From assembly GCF_014199625.1 (NCBI RefSeq), contig NZ_JACHNY010000001.1, positions 62,001 through 126,000 of the forward strand: a stretch of 64,000 bases of DNA. Reading direction: 5' to 3'. This document shows, in pieces, positions 1 through 7,708 of this stretch. The stretch comes from Sphingomonas abaci. Lineage in GTDB: Bacteria; Pseudomonadota; Alphaproteobacteria; Sphingomonadales; Sphingomonadaceae. Within the stretch, counting starts at the first letter, position 1; every line of letters begins with the position of its first letter. A program made the position numbers and the translations under genes. The notes under the pieces were generated by a model, which was not told the origin of the DNA, did not search any database, and worked only from the letters and a program-made list of their open reading frames with translations.

Positions 1-552
1 CACGGCGAGCGGCTGGGACAGCGTGTTGCCCGGCTTGCGGATGGACGGATGCCAGACCGTCACCGTCCCCCGCCCGGCGCCAGCCCCGGCGAAGGAGACG
101 CGCCCCTCGCCATCCGCCACGGCGGCGAACGGCGTGGCGGTGACGTAGACCAAGCCGTTCATGCCGTCATGGATGTTGCAGCCCAGCGCGACCGGGCCCG
201 GCTTGTCGAAGGTGATGCTACGGCTATCGTCGCGGCCATAGAGTTTGAGGTCGAACTTCCGGGCGGGCGAGAAGGAATAGACGTGATGGCGCACCCGGTC
301 GAGATTGGGAAAGCTGACCTGCGCCCCGACCGGGACGATCAGGATTTTCGGGTCGAAGGCGATGTTCTGCTGCGCCACCCGGTACGGCCCCCGCACCGCC
401 GGGGCCGGCGTGCCCGGCAGGGTCAGGGTCACCACCGCACCCGGCAAGGGCCGGCCATCGACACCGACCACCTGAACGGTGACGGGCGCGGCCTGGGCGA
501 CCCCCGCCATGGACAGGATCGCGATCGAAGCAAGGGCATGGCGGAAGATCAT
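1..552 (-). CDS. Periplasmic cupredoxin-like protein (methylamine utilisation protein type), 3' end outside window
   Basis: Read directly on the minus strand from an ATG at 552; the frame is open to base 1, so the C-terminus is missing. The first ~20 residues are a signal peptide (MIFRHALASIAILSMAGVAQA), so the product acts in the periplasm. The rest is a small beta-rich domain with type-1 copper ligands in the order expected of a cupredoxin: a His in RVRHHVYSF, then Cys and His in LGCNIHDGM, with the Met close behind. Such proteins are often labelled methylamine utilisation protein, but no methylamine dehydrogenase genes are visible here, so a role as a small electron carrier or copper-site protein is more likely (inference). 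It is divergent from the DUF3034/globin unit, with about 100 bp between the starts. Confidence 0.8.
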   Translation of the reverse strand, partial: MIFRHALASIAILSMAGVAQAAPVTVQVVGVDGRPLPGAVVTLTLPGTPAPAVRGPYRVAQQNIAFDPKILIVPVGAQVSFPNLDRVRHHVYSFSPARKFDLKLYGRDDSRSITFDKPGPVALGCNIHDGMNGLVYVTATPFAAVADGEGRVSFAGAGAGRGTVTVWHPSIRKPGNTLSQPLAV

Positions 553-580
553 GCCCGCTTATGCCCGCCATGAGGTTTCC

Positions 581-614
581 GACCGGTAAACTCCCCAATC
601 CATTTATCCCGGTC
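581..614. promoter_or_regulatory. Imperfect dyad in the divergent promoter region
   Basis: GACCGG at 581-586 and its reverse complement CCGGTC at 609-614 flank a 22-base, relatively AT-rich spacer. It lies between the divergent cupredoxin-like gene and the DUF3034 gene. Dyads this short occur by chance in GC-rich DNA, so this is only a candidate site. Confidence 0.2.
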
Positions 615-655
615 GTTAATCCGCCTTTGAGATGTTTCGGCGCAGAGGTTCGCCG

Positions 656-1528
656 ATGCGACGCCTCCTCTCTCTTTTCGGCCTGTCCCTGCTTGCCCAT
701 GCCATGCCCGCCGATGCAAGCGAGCGCCGCTGGGGCGGCAAGCTGCGCCTGACCGACGGCGTGAGCAGCGTGGAAGGGGCGGCGGGCGGCGGCCTGGCGA
801 GCTGGGCGGTGATCGCCGGCAGCGAGACGCGCGACGGGATCGGCGGCAGCGCCCATGCCACGCTGGTCGCCCTGCCCGACTTCGACCTGAAGACCGCGGG
901 CATCAGCCTCGGTCTCAACGACCGGGTCGAACTGTCCTATGCCTATCAGCGGTTCGACACGCGCCGCGCCGGTGCCGCGCTGGGTTTGGGTCGCGGCTTC
1001 ACCTTCGGCCAGCACATCGTCTCCGGCAAGGTTCGGCTGGTCGGCGATGCGGTGTGGGATCAGGATCGCTGGCTGCCCCAGATCGCGATCGGCGTGCAGC
1101 ACAAGGTCGCCGACCAGGGCGCCGTCATCCGCCAGATCGGCGGGCGGTCCGCCAGCGGTACCGATCTCTATGCGTCCGCGACCAAGGTCGTGCTGGCACA
1201 GAGCCTGGTCGTCGACGCCACAATGCGGTGGACCAAGGCCAATCAGTTCGGGCTGCTCGGATTCGGCGGGGATCGCCGGCGGGGGCGATCGCTACAGTTC
1301 GAGGGATCGGCCGGGTTGCTCGTCACCCCCTCGCTGCTGCTGGGGGCGGAATGGCGCACCAAGCCCGACAATCTCGCCTTCGCCCGCGAGCAGCGCGCGC
1401 TCGACGCCTTCGCCGCCTGGGCGGTGGCCAGACATCTAACCGTCACTGCCGCCTATGTCGATCTCGGCGACATCGCCACCTTCCGCCGTCAGCGCGGCGC
1501 CTATCTCTCCCTGCGAGGTAATTTCTGA
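656..1528 (+). CDS. DUF3034 family outer-membrane barrel protein
   Basis: A 290-residue protein. The start at 656 was chosen over an upstream in-frame ATG at 632 because it begins a standard signal peptide (MRRLLSLFGLSLLAHAMPADA) and has AGAGG about 8 bases upstream. After the signal, the sequence is alternating beta-strand material rich in Gly and aromatic residues, including SVEGAAGGGL and LNDRVELSYAYQRFDT, and it ends in a terminal Phe (LRGNF), as expected of an outer-membrane beta-barrel. The pattern matches the DUF3034 family, whose function is not established. It sits one base before the globin gene and the two are almost certainly co-transcribed. A pore or receptor for a small molecule is possible but not shown by sequence. 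Confidence 0.75.
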   Translation: MRRLLSLFGLSLLAHAMPADASERRWGGKLRLTDGVSSVEGAAGGGLASWAVIAGSETRDGIGGSAHATLVALPDFDLKTAGISLGLNDRVELSYAYQRFDTRRAGAALGLGRGFTFGQHIVSGKVRLVGDAVWDQDRWLPQIAIGVQHKVADQGAVIRQIGGRSASGTDLYASATKVVLAQSLVVDATMRWTKANQFGLLGFGGDRRRGRSLQFEGSAGLLVTPSLLLGAEWRTKPDNLAFAREQRALDAFAAWAVARHLTVTAAYVDLGDIATFRRQRGAYLSLRGNF

Positions 1529-1529
1529 G

Positions 1530-2024
1530 ATGATCGCCAGCCTGGTCGCCCTCGCGCTGCAGACCGCCGCCACCTCCAACTCCGCCCCAGCCCCCACCCC
1601 CGCCGGTGAGGAACCGGTCGCGCCGTACGCCGAATCCGACGCGAATGCCGGCGCCGCGCCCTTTCGCGGCGACGCGATGTGGCGGGCCTTTGGCGCCGCC
1701 GCCGGCGTGCATGCGATCGTCGACGATCTCGTCGCGCGCAACACCGCCGACCCCCGGATCACCGACATCTTCAGGAACAGGGACCTGGTGCGGCTGCGTC
1801 GCACGCTGTTCGAGCAATTCTGCTATATCCTGAACGGCGGCTGCCATTATTCCGGTCAGACCATGGCGCAGTCGCACAAGGATATGGGCATCCAGCAGGC
1901 CGACATGGCGGCGCTGGTCGAGAACCTGCAAGCCGCCATGCGCGGCCAACACGTGCCGATGGCCGCGCAGAACCGCCTGCTGGCGAAGCTCGCCCCCATG
2001 CACAGGCCGATCGTCGCGCGCTGA
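1530..2024 (+). CDS. Group 1 truncated haemoglobin with N-terminal signal sequence
   Basis: A 164-residue protein whose ATG lies one base after the stop of the DUF3034 gene. Residues ~1-13 (MIASLVALALQTA) look like a short export signal, followed by a Pro/Ala-rich linker to about residue 45. The globin fold follows: FGAAAGVHAIVDDLV (A/B helices), FEQFCYILNGGCHYSG (E-helix region) and QSHKDMGI, which supplies the proximal haem-binding His. Group 1 truncated globins bind O2 or NO and are normally cytoplasmic. Here the leader, plus two exported neighbours, argues for a periplasmic haem protein, which could detoxify NO or peroxide or pass electrons to the cupredoxin (inference). The family call is firm; the export call is likely but rests on a rather short signal. 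Confidence 0.85.
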   Translation: MIASLVALALQTAATSNSAPAPTPAGEEPVAPYAESDANAGAAPFRGDAMWRAFGAAAGVHAIVDDLVARNTADPRITDIFRNRDLVRLRRTLFEQFCYILNGGCHYSGQTMAQSHKDMGIQQADMAALVENLQAAMRGQHVPMAAQNRLLAKLAPMHRPIVAR

Positions 2025-2219
2025 ACGCGATGCGTGCGCCGGGCGAGGTTGCGATGCGCCATCCTCGGTCGGATCGCGGACGAGACCACATCGGACGGAC
2101 CGCGCCGCGTCACGATTGACAACGCCGTCCCGCAGTGGCTGACTGCACCCATGGGGACGGCGATCTCCCCACGAGGCGTCAGCCGGAGAATCGCGTCCCC
2201 ATCGCATCAAGGACGCCCC

Positions 2220-3032
2220 ATGCCCGCGCCAAATGCCATCACGCCCGAAAAGCTGTCCCGCCTGGTCGGGACCGCCCATTGTCCCCGCATCCTGGACCTT
2301 CGCGACTCGCCGGACCGCGTCATTCCAGGGGCGGTGACCGGAAGCCCGCCCGGCGGACCGGCGGCCGGTTCCACCGTCGTCGTCGTGGACGATGATGGCG
2401 GAACCGGGGCGACCGCCGCGGCGGCGGTCCTGCGCAGCGACGGCGTCGACGCGGAGATCCTGGGCGGCGGCCATGCCGCATGGCTGGCGGCCCGTCTGCC
2501 GACCGTGTCGCCCGCGCATCTGCCGCCCCGCCATGCCGATGGCCGGACCTGGTGGGTGACGCGGTCCCGCCCCAAGGTCGATCGCATCGCCTGCCCCTGG
2601 CTGATCCGCCGCTTCGTCGACCCGGACGCCCGCTTCCTGTTCGTGCCGCCGCCGGAGGTACTGGCCGTGGCCGAACGCGAGCAGGCCGAACCCTTCGACA
2701 TCGCCGACCCGCGCGTCTTCTGGAGCCATCGCGGCGATCGCTGCACCTTCGACATCATGGTCGAGGCGTTCGGGCTGGCCGACCACGCGCCCTTGACCCG
2801 GCTCGCCGCCATCGTGCGCGGCGCCGACACCGACCGACTGGACATCGCGCCGGAGGCCGCCGGCCTTCTCGCCATATCGCTCGGCCTGTCGCGCAGCCAT
2901 GGCGACGACCATGCGCAGCTCGATGCCGGCATGCTCGTCTATGACGCGCTCTACCGCTGGGCTCGCGACGCCCACGGCGAACGGCATGACTGGTCGTCGC
3001 ATCAGCCCGGGCGCGCACGGGTGCCGGCATGA
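2220..3032 (+). CDS. chrB: Chromate resistance protein ChrB with degenerate rhodanese-like N-terminal domain
   Basis: A 270-residue protein. An open frame extends upstream to 2034, but the ATG at 2220 has AAGGA about 8 bases before it and begins the recognisable protein. Residues ~10-105 form a rhodanese-like fold (ILDLRDS, IPGAV, GGGHAAWLAARLP). The loop that should carry the catalytic Cys reads VVVVDDDGGTG, so sulfurtransferase activity is unlikely. Residues ~115-265 are the ChrB C-terminal domain (WWVTRSRPKVDRIACPWLIR, RCTFDIMVEAFGL). ChrB proteins are associated with chromate resistance, as sensors or regulators of chrA or as accessory factors. The gene overlaps chrA by 4 bp, so the two are translationally coupled. 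Confidence 0.85.
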   Translation: MPAPNAITPEKLSRLVGTAHCPRILDLRDSPDRVIPGAVTGSPPGGPAAGSTVVVVDDDGGTGATAAAAVLRSDGVDAEILGGGHAAWLAARLPTVSPAHLPPRHADGRTWWVTRSRPKVDRIACPWLIRRFVDPDARFLFVPPPEVLAVAEREQAEPFDIADPRVFWSHRGDRCTFDIMVEAFGLADHAPLTRLAAIVRGADTDRLDIAPEAAGLLAISLGLSRSHGDDHAQLDAGMLVYDALYRWARDAHGERHDWSSHQPGRARVPA

Positions 3033-4426
3033 CCGGGGTCGCCGCGCCCGCCGCGACGCCGCCGCGCCCCGGGCCGGTGACGCTGGGCCAGGCCTTCTGG
3101 GTGTGGCTGCGCATCGCCCTGCTGTCGTTCGGCGGCCCGGCCGGACAGATCGCCGTGATGCACCGCATCCTGGTCGACGAGAAACGCTGGATCGGCGAGC
3201 AGCGGTTCCTGCACGCGCTGAACTATTGCATGCTGCTGCCCGGTCCGGAGGCGCAGCAGCTCGCCACCTATATCGGCTGGCTGATGCACCGGACCCGGGG
3301 CGGCATCGTCGCCGGCGTGCTGTTCGTGGTCCCCGGCGCGATCGCCATCATGGCCCTGAGCTGGATCTATGTCCTTTATGGGCGCGTCGGGATCGTCTCC
3401 GCGCTGTTTTTCGGCCTGAAGGCGGCGGTGCTGGCGGTCGTGCTCCAGGCGGTGGTGCGGATTGGCGGCCGGGCGCTTAGGACACGCCCGGCCAAGGCGC
3501 TGGCCGCCCTCGCCTTCGTGCTCATCTTCTTCGTCGGCGCGCCCTTTCCGCTCATCGTGCTGGGCGCCGGTCTCATCGGCTGGTGGTCCGCGCGGCACGG
3601 CGGCGCGGCGTTTCGCGGCGGCGGTCACGGTGCGGCCGGGGGCGCGGTCGTGGCCGACGCCGACACGCTGCTCGGCGAGGAGCTGCCGGCCCATGCGCGG
3701 CCCACCCGGGCCGAGACGATCCGCACCGCGCTGATCTGGCTCGCCCTCTGGTTGCTGCCAGTCGGCGCGCTGCTGGTCGCGCTTGGCCCGGACGACGTGT
3801 TCAGCCGCATCGCCACCTTCTTCTCGACCATGGCGATGGTGACGTTCGGCGGTGCCTATGCCGTGCTCGCCTATGTCGCGCAGCAGGCCGTCGAAACCTA
3901 TGGCTGGCTCGGACCGAAGGAGATGCTGGACGGACTCGGCATGGCGGAGACGACGCCGGGGCCACTGATCATGGTCCTCCAGTTCGTCGGCTTCCTGGGC
4001 GCCTATCGCGATGCCCATGGCTTGTCGCCGCTGGTGGCGGGGACGCTGGGCGGGCTGCTGGCGACCTGGGTGACGTTCGTGCCGTGCTTCCTGTGGATCT
4101 TCCTCGGTGCGCCCTTCATCGAGCGGCTTCGCGGCAACGCCGCCGTGGCGGGGGCGCTGTCGGCGATCACGGCGGCCGTCGTCGGCGTGGTCCTCAACCT
4201 CGCGGTCTGGTTCGCGCTGCATACGCTGTTCCGCCGGACGATCGCGGTCGCGGCGGGGCCATTCCGCTTCGATGCGCCGGAACCGTCCAGCATCGATCCC
4301 GCCGCACTCGTCCTGTCGCTGGGCGCGGCCTATGCCATCTTCATGACTCGGGCCGGGGTCATCGCCACGCTGCTCGCGACCGCCGGGGCCGGGCTCGCCC
4401 TCTACGCCCTGGGGGCGCTGCATTGA
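3029..4426 (+). CDS. chrA: Chromate efflux transporter ChrA
   Basis: A 465-residue inner-membrane protein with about a dozen hydrophobic segments. It is a full-length two-domain (long-chain) CHR transporter. The first half carries LLSFGGPAGQIAVMH and LLPGPEAQQLATYIGWLMH; the second repeats the pattern with MVTFGGAYAVLAYVAQQAV and MAETTPGPLIMVLQFVGF. These are the paired CHR signatures with the GGP/GGA and PGP motifs. Members use the proton motive force to export chromate from the cytoplasm. Translation starts within the stop of chrB (ATGA), consistent with a two-gene chromate operon. The family identification is very secure; true chromate specificity is inferred from family and neighbour. Confidence 0.95.
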   Translation: MTGVAAPAATPPRPGPVTLGQAFWVWLRIALLSFGGPAGQIAVMHRILVDEKRWIGEQRFLHALNYCMLLPGPEAQQLATYIGWLMHRTRGGIVAGVLFVVPGAIAIMALSWIYVLYGRVGIVSALFFGLKAAVLAVVLQAVVRIGGRALRTRPAKALAALAFVLIFFVGAPFPLIVLGAGLIGWWSARHGGAAFRGGGHGAAGGAVVADADTLLGEELPAHARPTRAETIRTALIWLALWLLPVGALLVALGPDDVFSRIATFFSTMAMVTFGGAYAVLAYVAQQAVETYGWLGPKEMLDGLGMAETTPGPLIMVLQFVGFLGAYRDAHGLSPLVAGTLGGLLATWVTFVPCFLWIFLGAPFIERLRGNAAVAGALSAITAAVVGVVLNLAVWFALHTLFRRTIAVAAGPFRFDAPEPSSIDPAALVLSLGAAYAIFMTRAGVIATLLATAGAGLALYALGALH

Positions 4427-4527
4427 GGGGGGAGGACTGATCCAGATGATAGTCGCCCCGGCCGCCCGGGCCTAGCCACGATGCCGAGACCAGAGGCGGA
4501 AAGCCGCACCGACCGGACAGGGGGGCC

Positions 4528-5508
4528 ATGATCGAAGAAAATATCTTGCTCAGGCTGTTGGCCGGGCCACCCCTAAACGTGATCGCGCGCTATGCCGCCA
4601 GTGCGCTCATCGTCTCGCTGACCGCGCTGCTCCGCTATTCGCTGGAAGGAACGCTGCATAATTTCCCAATCCTGCTTTTCTACCCTGCGGTCTTCCTATG
4701 CGCGCTGGTGTTCGATCGCGGCTCGGGCTTTTTCGCCACAATCCTCAGCGCCTTCCTGGCGGCCTATCTGTTCATCGAGCCCCGTTTCTCACTGCGCATC
4801 GGCGGAGAGAATGCGATCGCGGTCGGGATATTCATCCTCATCGGCTTCACCATGGCGGCGACGACGGAAATGCTGCGGCGGACGATCGCCCGGCTGGACG
4901 AGAGCGAGCGGACCAAGGCGCTGGTGCTGCAGGAACTGGCGCACCGGACGAAGAACGATCTGACGATCATCAGCTCCGCGATCCAGCTACAGAGCCGGGC
5001 CGCCTCCAATCCCGAGGTGAGCGAGGCCCTAGATGCCGCCAACGCGCGGGTGCTGGTCGTGGCGCGCGCGCAGGAACGGTTGCGCGGCGATGGCGATGGC
5101 GGCCATGTCGATCTGGCCGAATATATCGAGACGCTGTGCCAGGGTTTGGGCGACCTGCTGCGCGATGTCCGGCCGATCGCGGTGCGAGTGACGTGCGACC
5201 CGATCGAGGTGCCCAGTTCGGTCGCGATCCATGTCGGCCTGATCGTCAACGAACTGGTCACCAACAGCCTGAAATATGCCTATCCCGGCGAACGGGGCGG
5301 CATCGTCACCGTCGTCGTCGCCCGCGCCGGGGCGAAGATGACCGTCACCGTCACGGACGACGGCGCCGGCTGTCCGGAAGGGGCCGAACCTGGATTGGGA
5401 TCGAAGCTCGTCCGGCTGCTGGCCAAGCAGATGGGCGGGAGCGTCCAGCACGAGGCGGTCGACAAGGGCTTCTGCACGCACGTGACCCTTGGCGACCCGG
5501 GGCTTTGA
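4528..5508 (+). CDS. Membrane-bound sensor histidine kinase (DUF4118 + HisKA_2 + HATPase)
   Basis: A 326-residue protein. Residues ~20-115 contain four closely spaced membrane segments of DUF4118 type (YAASALIVSLTALLRYS, PILLFYPAVFLCALVF, FFATILSAFLAAYLF, AVGIFILIGFTMAAT), the module also seen in KdpD. A HisKA_2 dimerisation helix follows, with the phospho-acceptor His in LQELAHRTKNDL (~residue 140). Next comes an HATPase with the N-box IVNELVTNSLKYAYP and the G-box VTDDGAGCPEG. No response regulator is adjacent, so it is an orphan kinase in this window. HisKA_2/HWE kinases in alphaproteobacteria often act on PhyR-type or single-domain regulators; that link is only inference here. Confidence 0.85.
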   Translation: MIEENILLRLLAGPPLNVIARYAASALIVSLTALLRYSLEGTLHNFPILLFYPAVFLCALVFDRGSGFFATILSAFLAAYLFIEPRFSLRIGGENAIAVGIFILIGFTMAATTEMLRRTIARLDESERTKALVLQELAHRTKNDLTIISSAIQLQSRAASNPEVSEALDAANARVLVVARAQERLRGDGDGGHVDLAEYIETLCQGLGDLLRDVRPIAVRVTCDPIEVPSSVAIHVGLIVNELVTNSLKYAYPGERGGIVTVVVARAGAKMTVTVTDDGAGCPEGAEPGLGSKLVRLLAKQMGGSVQHEAVDKGFCTHVTLGDPGL

Positions 5509-5582
5509 CCACGGTGCGCCGGACACGCTTCGCCGTCGCGGCGAACAACGATGCTCCTTTCCTGCCCCTCTGACCCGCTGCC

Positions 5583-5603
5583 GGCGGTCGGCGGTCGGCG
5601 GTC
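5583..5603. repeat. Short tandem repeat, three copies of a 7-mer
   Basis: Three perfect head-to-tail copies of GGCGGTC followed by a partial fourth, in non-coding DNA just downstream of the orphan kinase gene. Short GC-rich repeats like this arise readily by slippage. No function is apparent. Confidence 0.6.
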
Positions 5604-5940
5604 GGCGCTGACCCGGCCGGCCAGCCGCTCGACCAGGACGTCCACACACACCCGCACCTGTACCGGAGCGGTGGAGCCGACGACAAACACGGCATGGATC
5701 AGCTCGTCACCACCAGGTTCATGGGGGTCCAGCTATGGCGCGGGCCGCCAGGATCGATCGGCAGGCGGACCGGTAGGCGAGGCTGCCGCTCGCGCACCAC
5801 GTCACGCTGGAGCCGTCGCCACTGTTCATCACGCTGGACCGGATGCGGGTCGACATGGACCGGACGACGGCATGGCGTGGCCTGGCCTGGCAGCCGTCGG
5901 TGTCGGCGCGACCGTGTAGTGCGGTTGACGGCGGCTGCAT
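5600..5940 (-). pseudogene. Possible decayed LysR-family regulator
   Basis: This stretch between the orphan kinase and the secreted hydrolase has no coherent open frame. On the minus strand, about 5695 down to 5610 encodes DELIHAVFVVGSTAPVQV followed by RVCVDVLVERLAG. That resembles the C-terminal end of LysR-type effector domains, where a 'V-Y-V-x-x-S ... K/R-V-R-x-F-V-D-F-L' tail is usual. Upstream in another frame (5940-5720), SVMNSGDGSSVTWCASGSL vaguely resembles the preceding part of the domain. No helix-turn-helix was found. The reading is a frameshifted and internally deleted relic, and it is tentative. Confidence 0.3.
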
Positions 5941-5993
5941 CCCGTCCGAAGCAAGGGCAAAGCGGCATATGACTCAGAAAAGGTAGATGATCT

Positions 5994-6896
5994 ATGTGGT
6001 TGAGATTTGCCACGGCCCTCCTCCTCGCTGCTGCCACGCCGGCCTCGCTACGCGCGGATGACCCCGCTCCCGTGCAACAGCCGGTGCTGAAGGGGCAGCC
6101 CCTATGGCCCGACGGGGCCCCCGGCTCGAAAGCCAGGCGGAAGGAAGCCGAGATCGGGCGGGATTACTGGCTGCGCAACATCCACGATCCCTCGCTGATC
6201 GCCTTCCCGGCCGACCCGAGACACCGCAACGGCGTCGGCATCATCATCTTCCCCGGCGGCGGTCACCGCCTGCTGGTGTGGACCAATGAGGGCACGAAGG
6301 TCGCGACGGCGCTCAACCGGATGGGCGTCACCGCCTTCGTACTGAAATACCGCCTCGCGAACGAGTCGGGTTCGACCTACACCGTGGCCGGCGACGCCGC
6401 CGATGACGCACGGCGGGCCGTTCGGTGGGTCCGGGCCCATGCGGCTGCCTATGGAGTCGATCCCGCGCGGGTCGGCGTCATGGGGTTTTCCGCGGGCGGA
6501 GAGCTGGTCTCGCTGATCGCGGACAATCCGGAACCGGCGGGACGGCCGGTGACGGACGCGATCGACCGGATCAGCGCGCGGCCGGACTTCCAGGTTCTCG
6601 TATTTCCCGGCCCCGAAGGATTGCCGGCGCGCGATGTCGCCCATGCGCCGCCCGCATTCATCACGGCGGGATCGCTGGATCGTTGCTGCGCCGCACCATC
6701 GGTGGCCTTGTACCAGCAGCTTCGCGAGGCGCATGTGCCGGCCGAGCTCCATATGTATGCCGGGGCCGATCATGCCTTCAACCTCGACGAGTCCAACCGC
6801 CTGTCGATCCTGCATTGGCCGGACCGGCTAGCCGACTGGCTGGCGGACGAAGGCTGGCTCGACGGGAGCGCGCCTAAGCCGCGCTCAGGCGGCTAG
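5994..6896 (+). CDS. Secreted alpha/beta hydrolase (carboxylesterase-like)
   Basis: A 300-residue exported protein with signal peptide MWLRFATALLLAAATPASLRA. The alpha/beta-hydrolase core shows the oxyanion-hole strand IIIFPGGGHRLLVW near residue 85, the nucleophile elbow VGVMGFSAGGEL near residue 166, an acid candidate in ITAGSLDRC and the catalytic His in GADHAFN near 260. The Asp-Arg-Cys-Cys context of the acid is slightly unusual. This layout is typical of esterases that deacetylate plant polysaccharides or of prolyl-oligopeptidase-like esterases. Three other glycan-related enzymes (GH92, GH39, the beta-helix protein) lie in the window, so a carbohydrate esterase role is plausible but not proven. 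Confidence 0.8.
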   Translation: MWLRFATALLLAAATPASLRADDPAPVQQPVLKGQPLWPDGAPGSKARRKEAEIGRDYWLRNIHDPSLIAFPADPRHRNGVGIIIFPGGGHRLLVWTNEGTKVATALNRMGVTAFVLKYRLANESGSTYTVAGDAADDARRAVRWVRAHAAAYGVDPARVGVMGFSAGGELVSLIADNPEPAGRPVTDAIDRISARPDFQVLVFPGPEGLPARDVAHAPPAFITAGSLDRCCAAPSVALYQQLREAHVPAELHMYAGADHAFNLDESNRLSILHWPDRLADWLADEGWLDGSAPKPRSGG

Positions 6897-7033
6897 GGAT
6901 CGAACCGCTGCGGACCGGCGAGACGGGGTCGTCGGGCCGGGCCGCCCTCGCCCGCCTTTATCGGGTGGATCCGGATACCGGCGCAGCCACCATCTCGCCC
7001 ATCGCGCGTTGGGCGACGAGCAAGGAGGTGGCG

Positions 7034-7447
7034 ATGCCGCAGCTTCAGGGAATTCTCGAATCCGCGCTCTATGTCGACGACAAACCCAGGTCCGTCGCCT
7101 TCTTCCGCGACGTCATGGGCCTGACCATCGTCCGCGACGAGGAGCGCCTGACCGCCTTCGATGCAGGGGGGCGGAGCATCCTCCTGATTTTCGCGCGAAA
7201 GGCATCGCTGGACGGCGAGGATACGCCTGGCGGCCATATCCCGGGTCATGACGGTGCGGGGCCGTTGCACATGGCCTTTAAGGTTGCCGCCGGCGACTAT
7301 GACGCCTGGCGCGATCACCTCCGGCGCGCCGGTGTCGCGGAGCTGAGCGAAGTCACCTGGCCGACCGGAGGCAAAAGCTATTATTTCAGCGACCCCGACG
7401 GGCACGTCCTCGAGATCGCCACGCCGGGACTCTGGCCGAGCTACTAG
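7034..7447 (+). CDS. VOC (vicinal oxygen chelate) family protein
   Basis: A 137-residue single-domain protein. An open frame continues upstream to 6965, but the ATG at 7034 is preceded by an ideal Shine-Dalgarno AAGGAGGT at 7022-7029 and begins the conserved domain (LESALYVDD, RSVAFFRDVMGL). Metal-ligand candidates of the glyoxalase/bleomycin-resistance fold are His in GPLHMAFKV and Glu in DGHVLEIATP, with the usual SYYFSDPDGH before it. The family includes glyoxalases, dioxygenases and fosfomycin-type resistance enzymes; substrate cannot be told from sequence. The stop codon lies at the edge of a dispersed repeat. Confidence 0.8.
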   Translation: MPQLQGILESALYVDDKPRSVAFFRDVMGLTIVRDEERLTAFDAGGRSILLIFARKASLDGEDTPGGHIPGHDGAGPLHMAFKVAAGDYDAWRDHLRRAGVAELSEVTWPTGGKSYYFSDPDGHVLEIATPGLWPSY

Positions 7448-7562
7448 CGCGGTTTCCGATCCGGTCGGATCCTCGGCCCGGCGGCGATGGCGGTTCGGGA
7501 CAAGGCGGGCGGCGGGAGCGATGCCGGGGGATCGTGACCGACAGGCAACGCCGCCCGGGATC
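7446..7562. repeat. Dispersed intergenic repeat, copy A (truncated)
   Basis: This 117-bp block begins at the stop codon of the VOC gene and aligns without gaps to 57439-57555. By eye about 90 of 117 positions match; conserved islands include CGGCGGCGAT and ACCGxCAGGCAACGCCGCC. Unlike copy B, no inverted right-hand end is visible, so this copy looks truncated. The sequence from here to the next gene at 7709 holds nothing else recognisable. Confidence 0.65.
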
Positions 7563-7708
7563 TACCACACGCCGCCAATCGGGCACGGCGTCGACGGCGT
7601 GTTCGGCTGGCGGAGTCCAGCCCGGCTTTCACTCCAAGCCATTCAAAAGATGGCCGTGCGTCGATGAGCGACCTTCCGCGAATGGCGGCGGGATGCTCTT
7701 ATCCCCCG

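Noticed and set aside
7448..7708. Open frame with start at 7664 giving a longer GH92 protein
   Set aside because: The extra 15 residues disrupt a good signal peptide, which begins cleanly at 7709.
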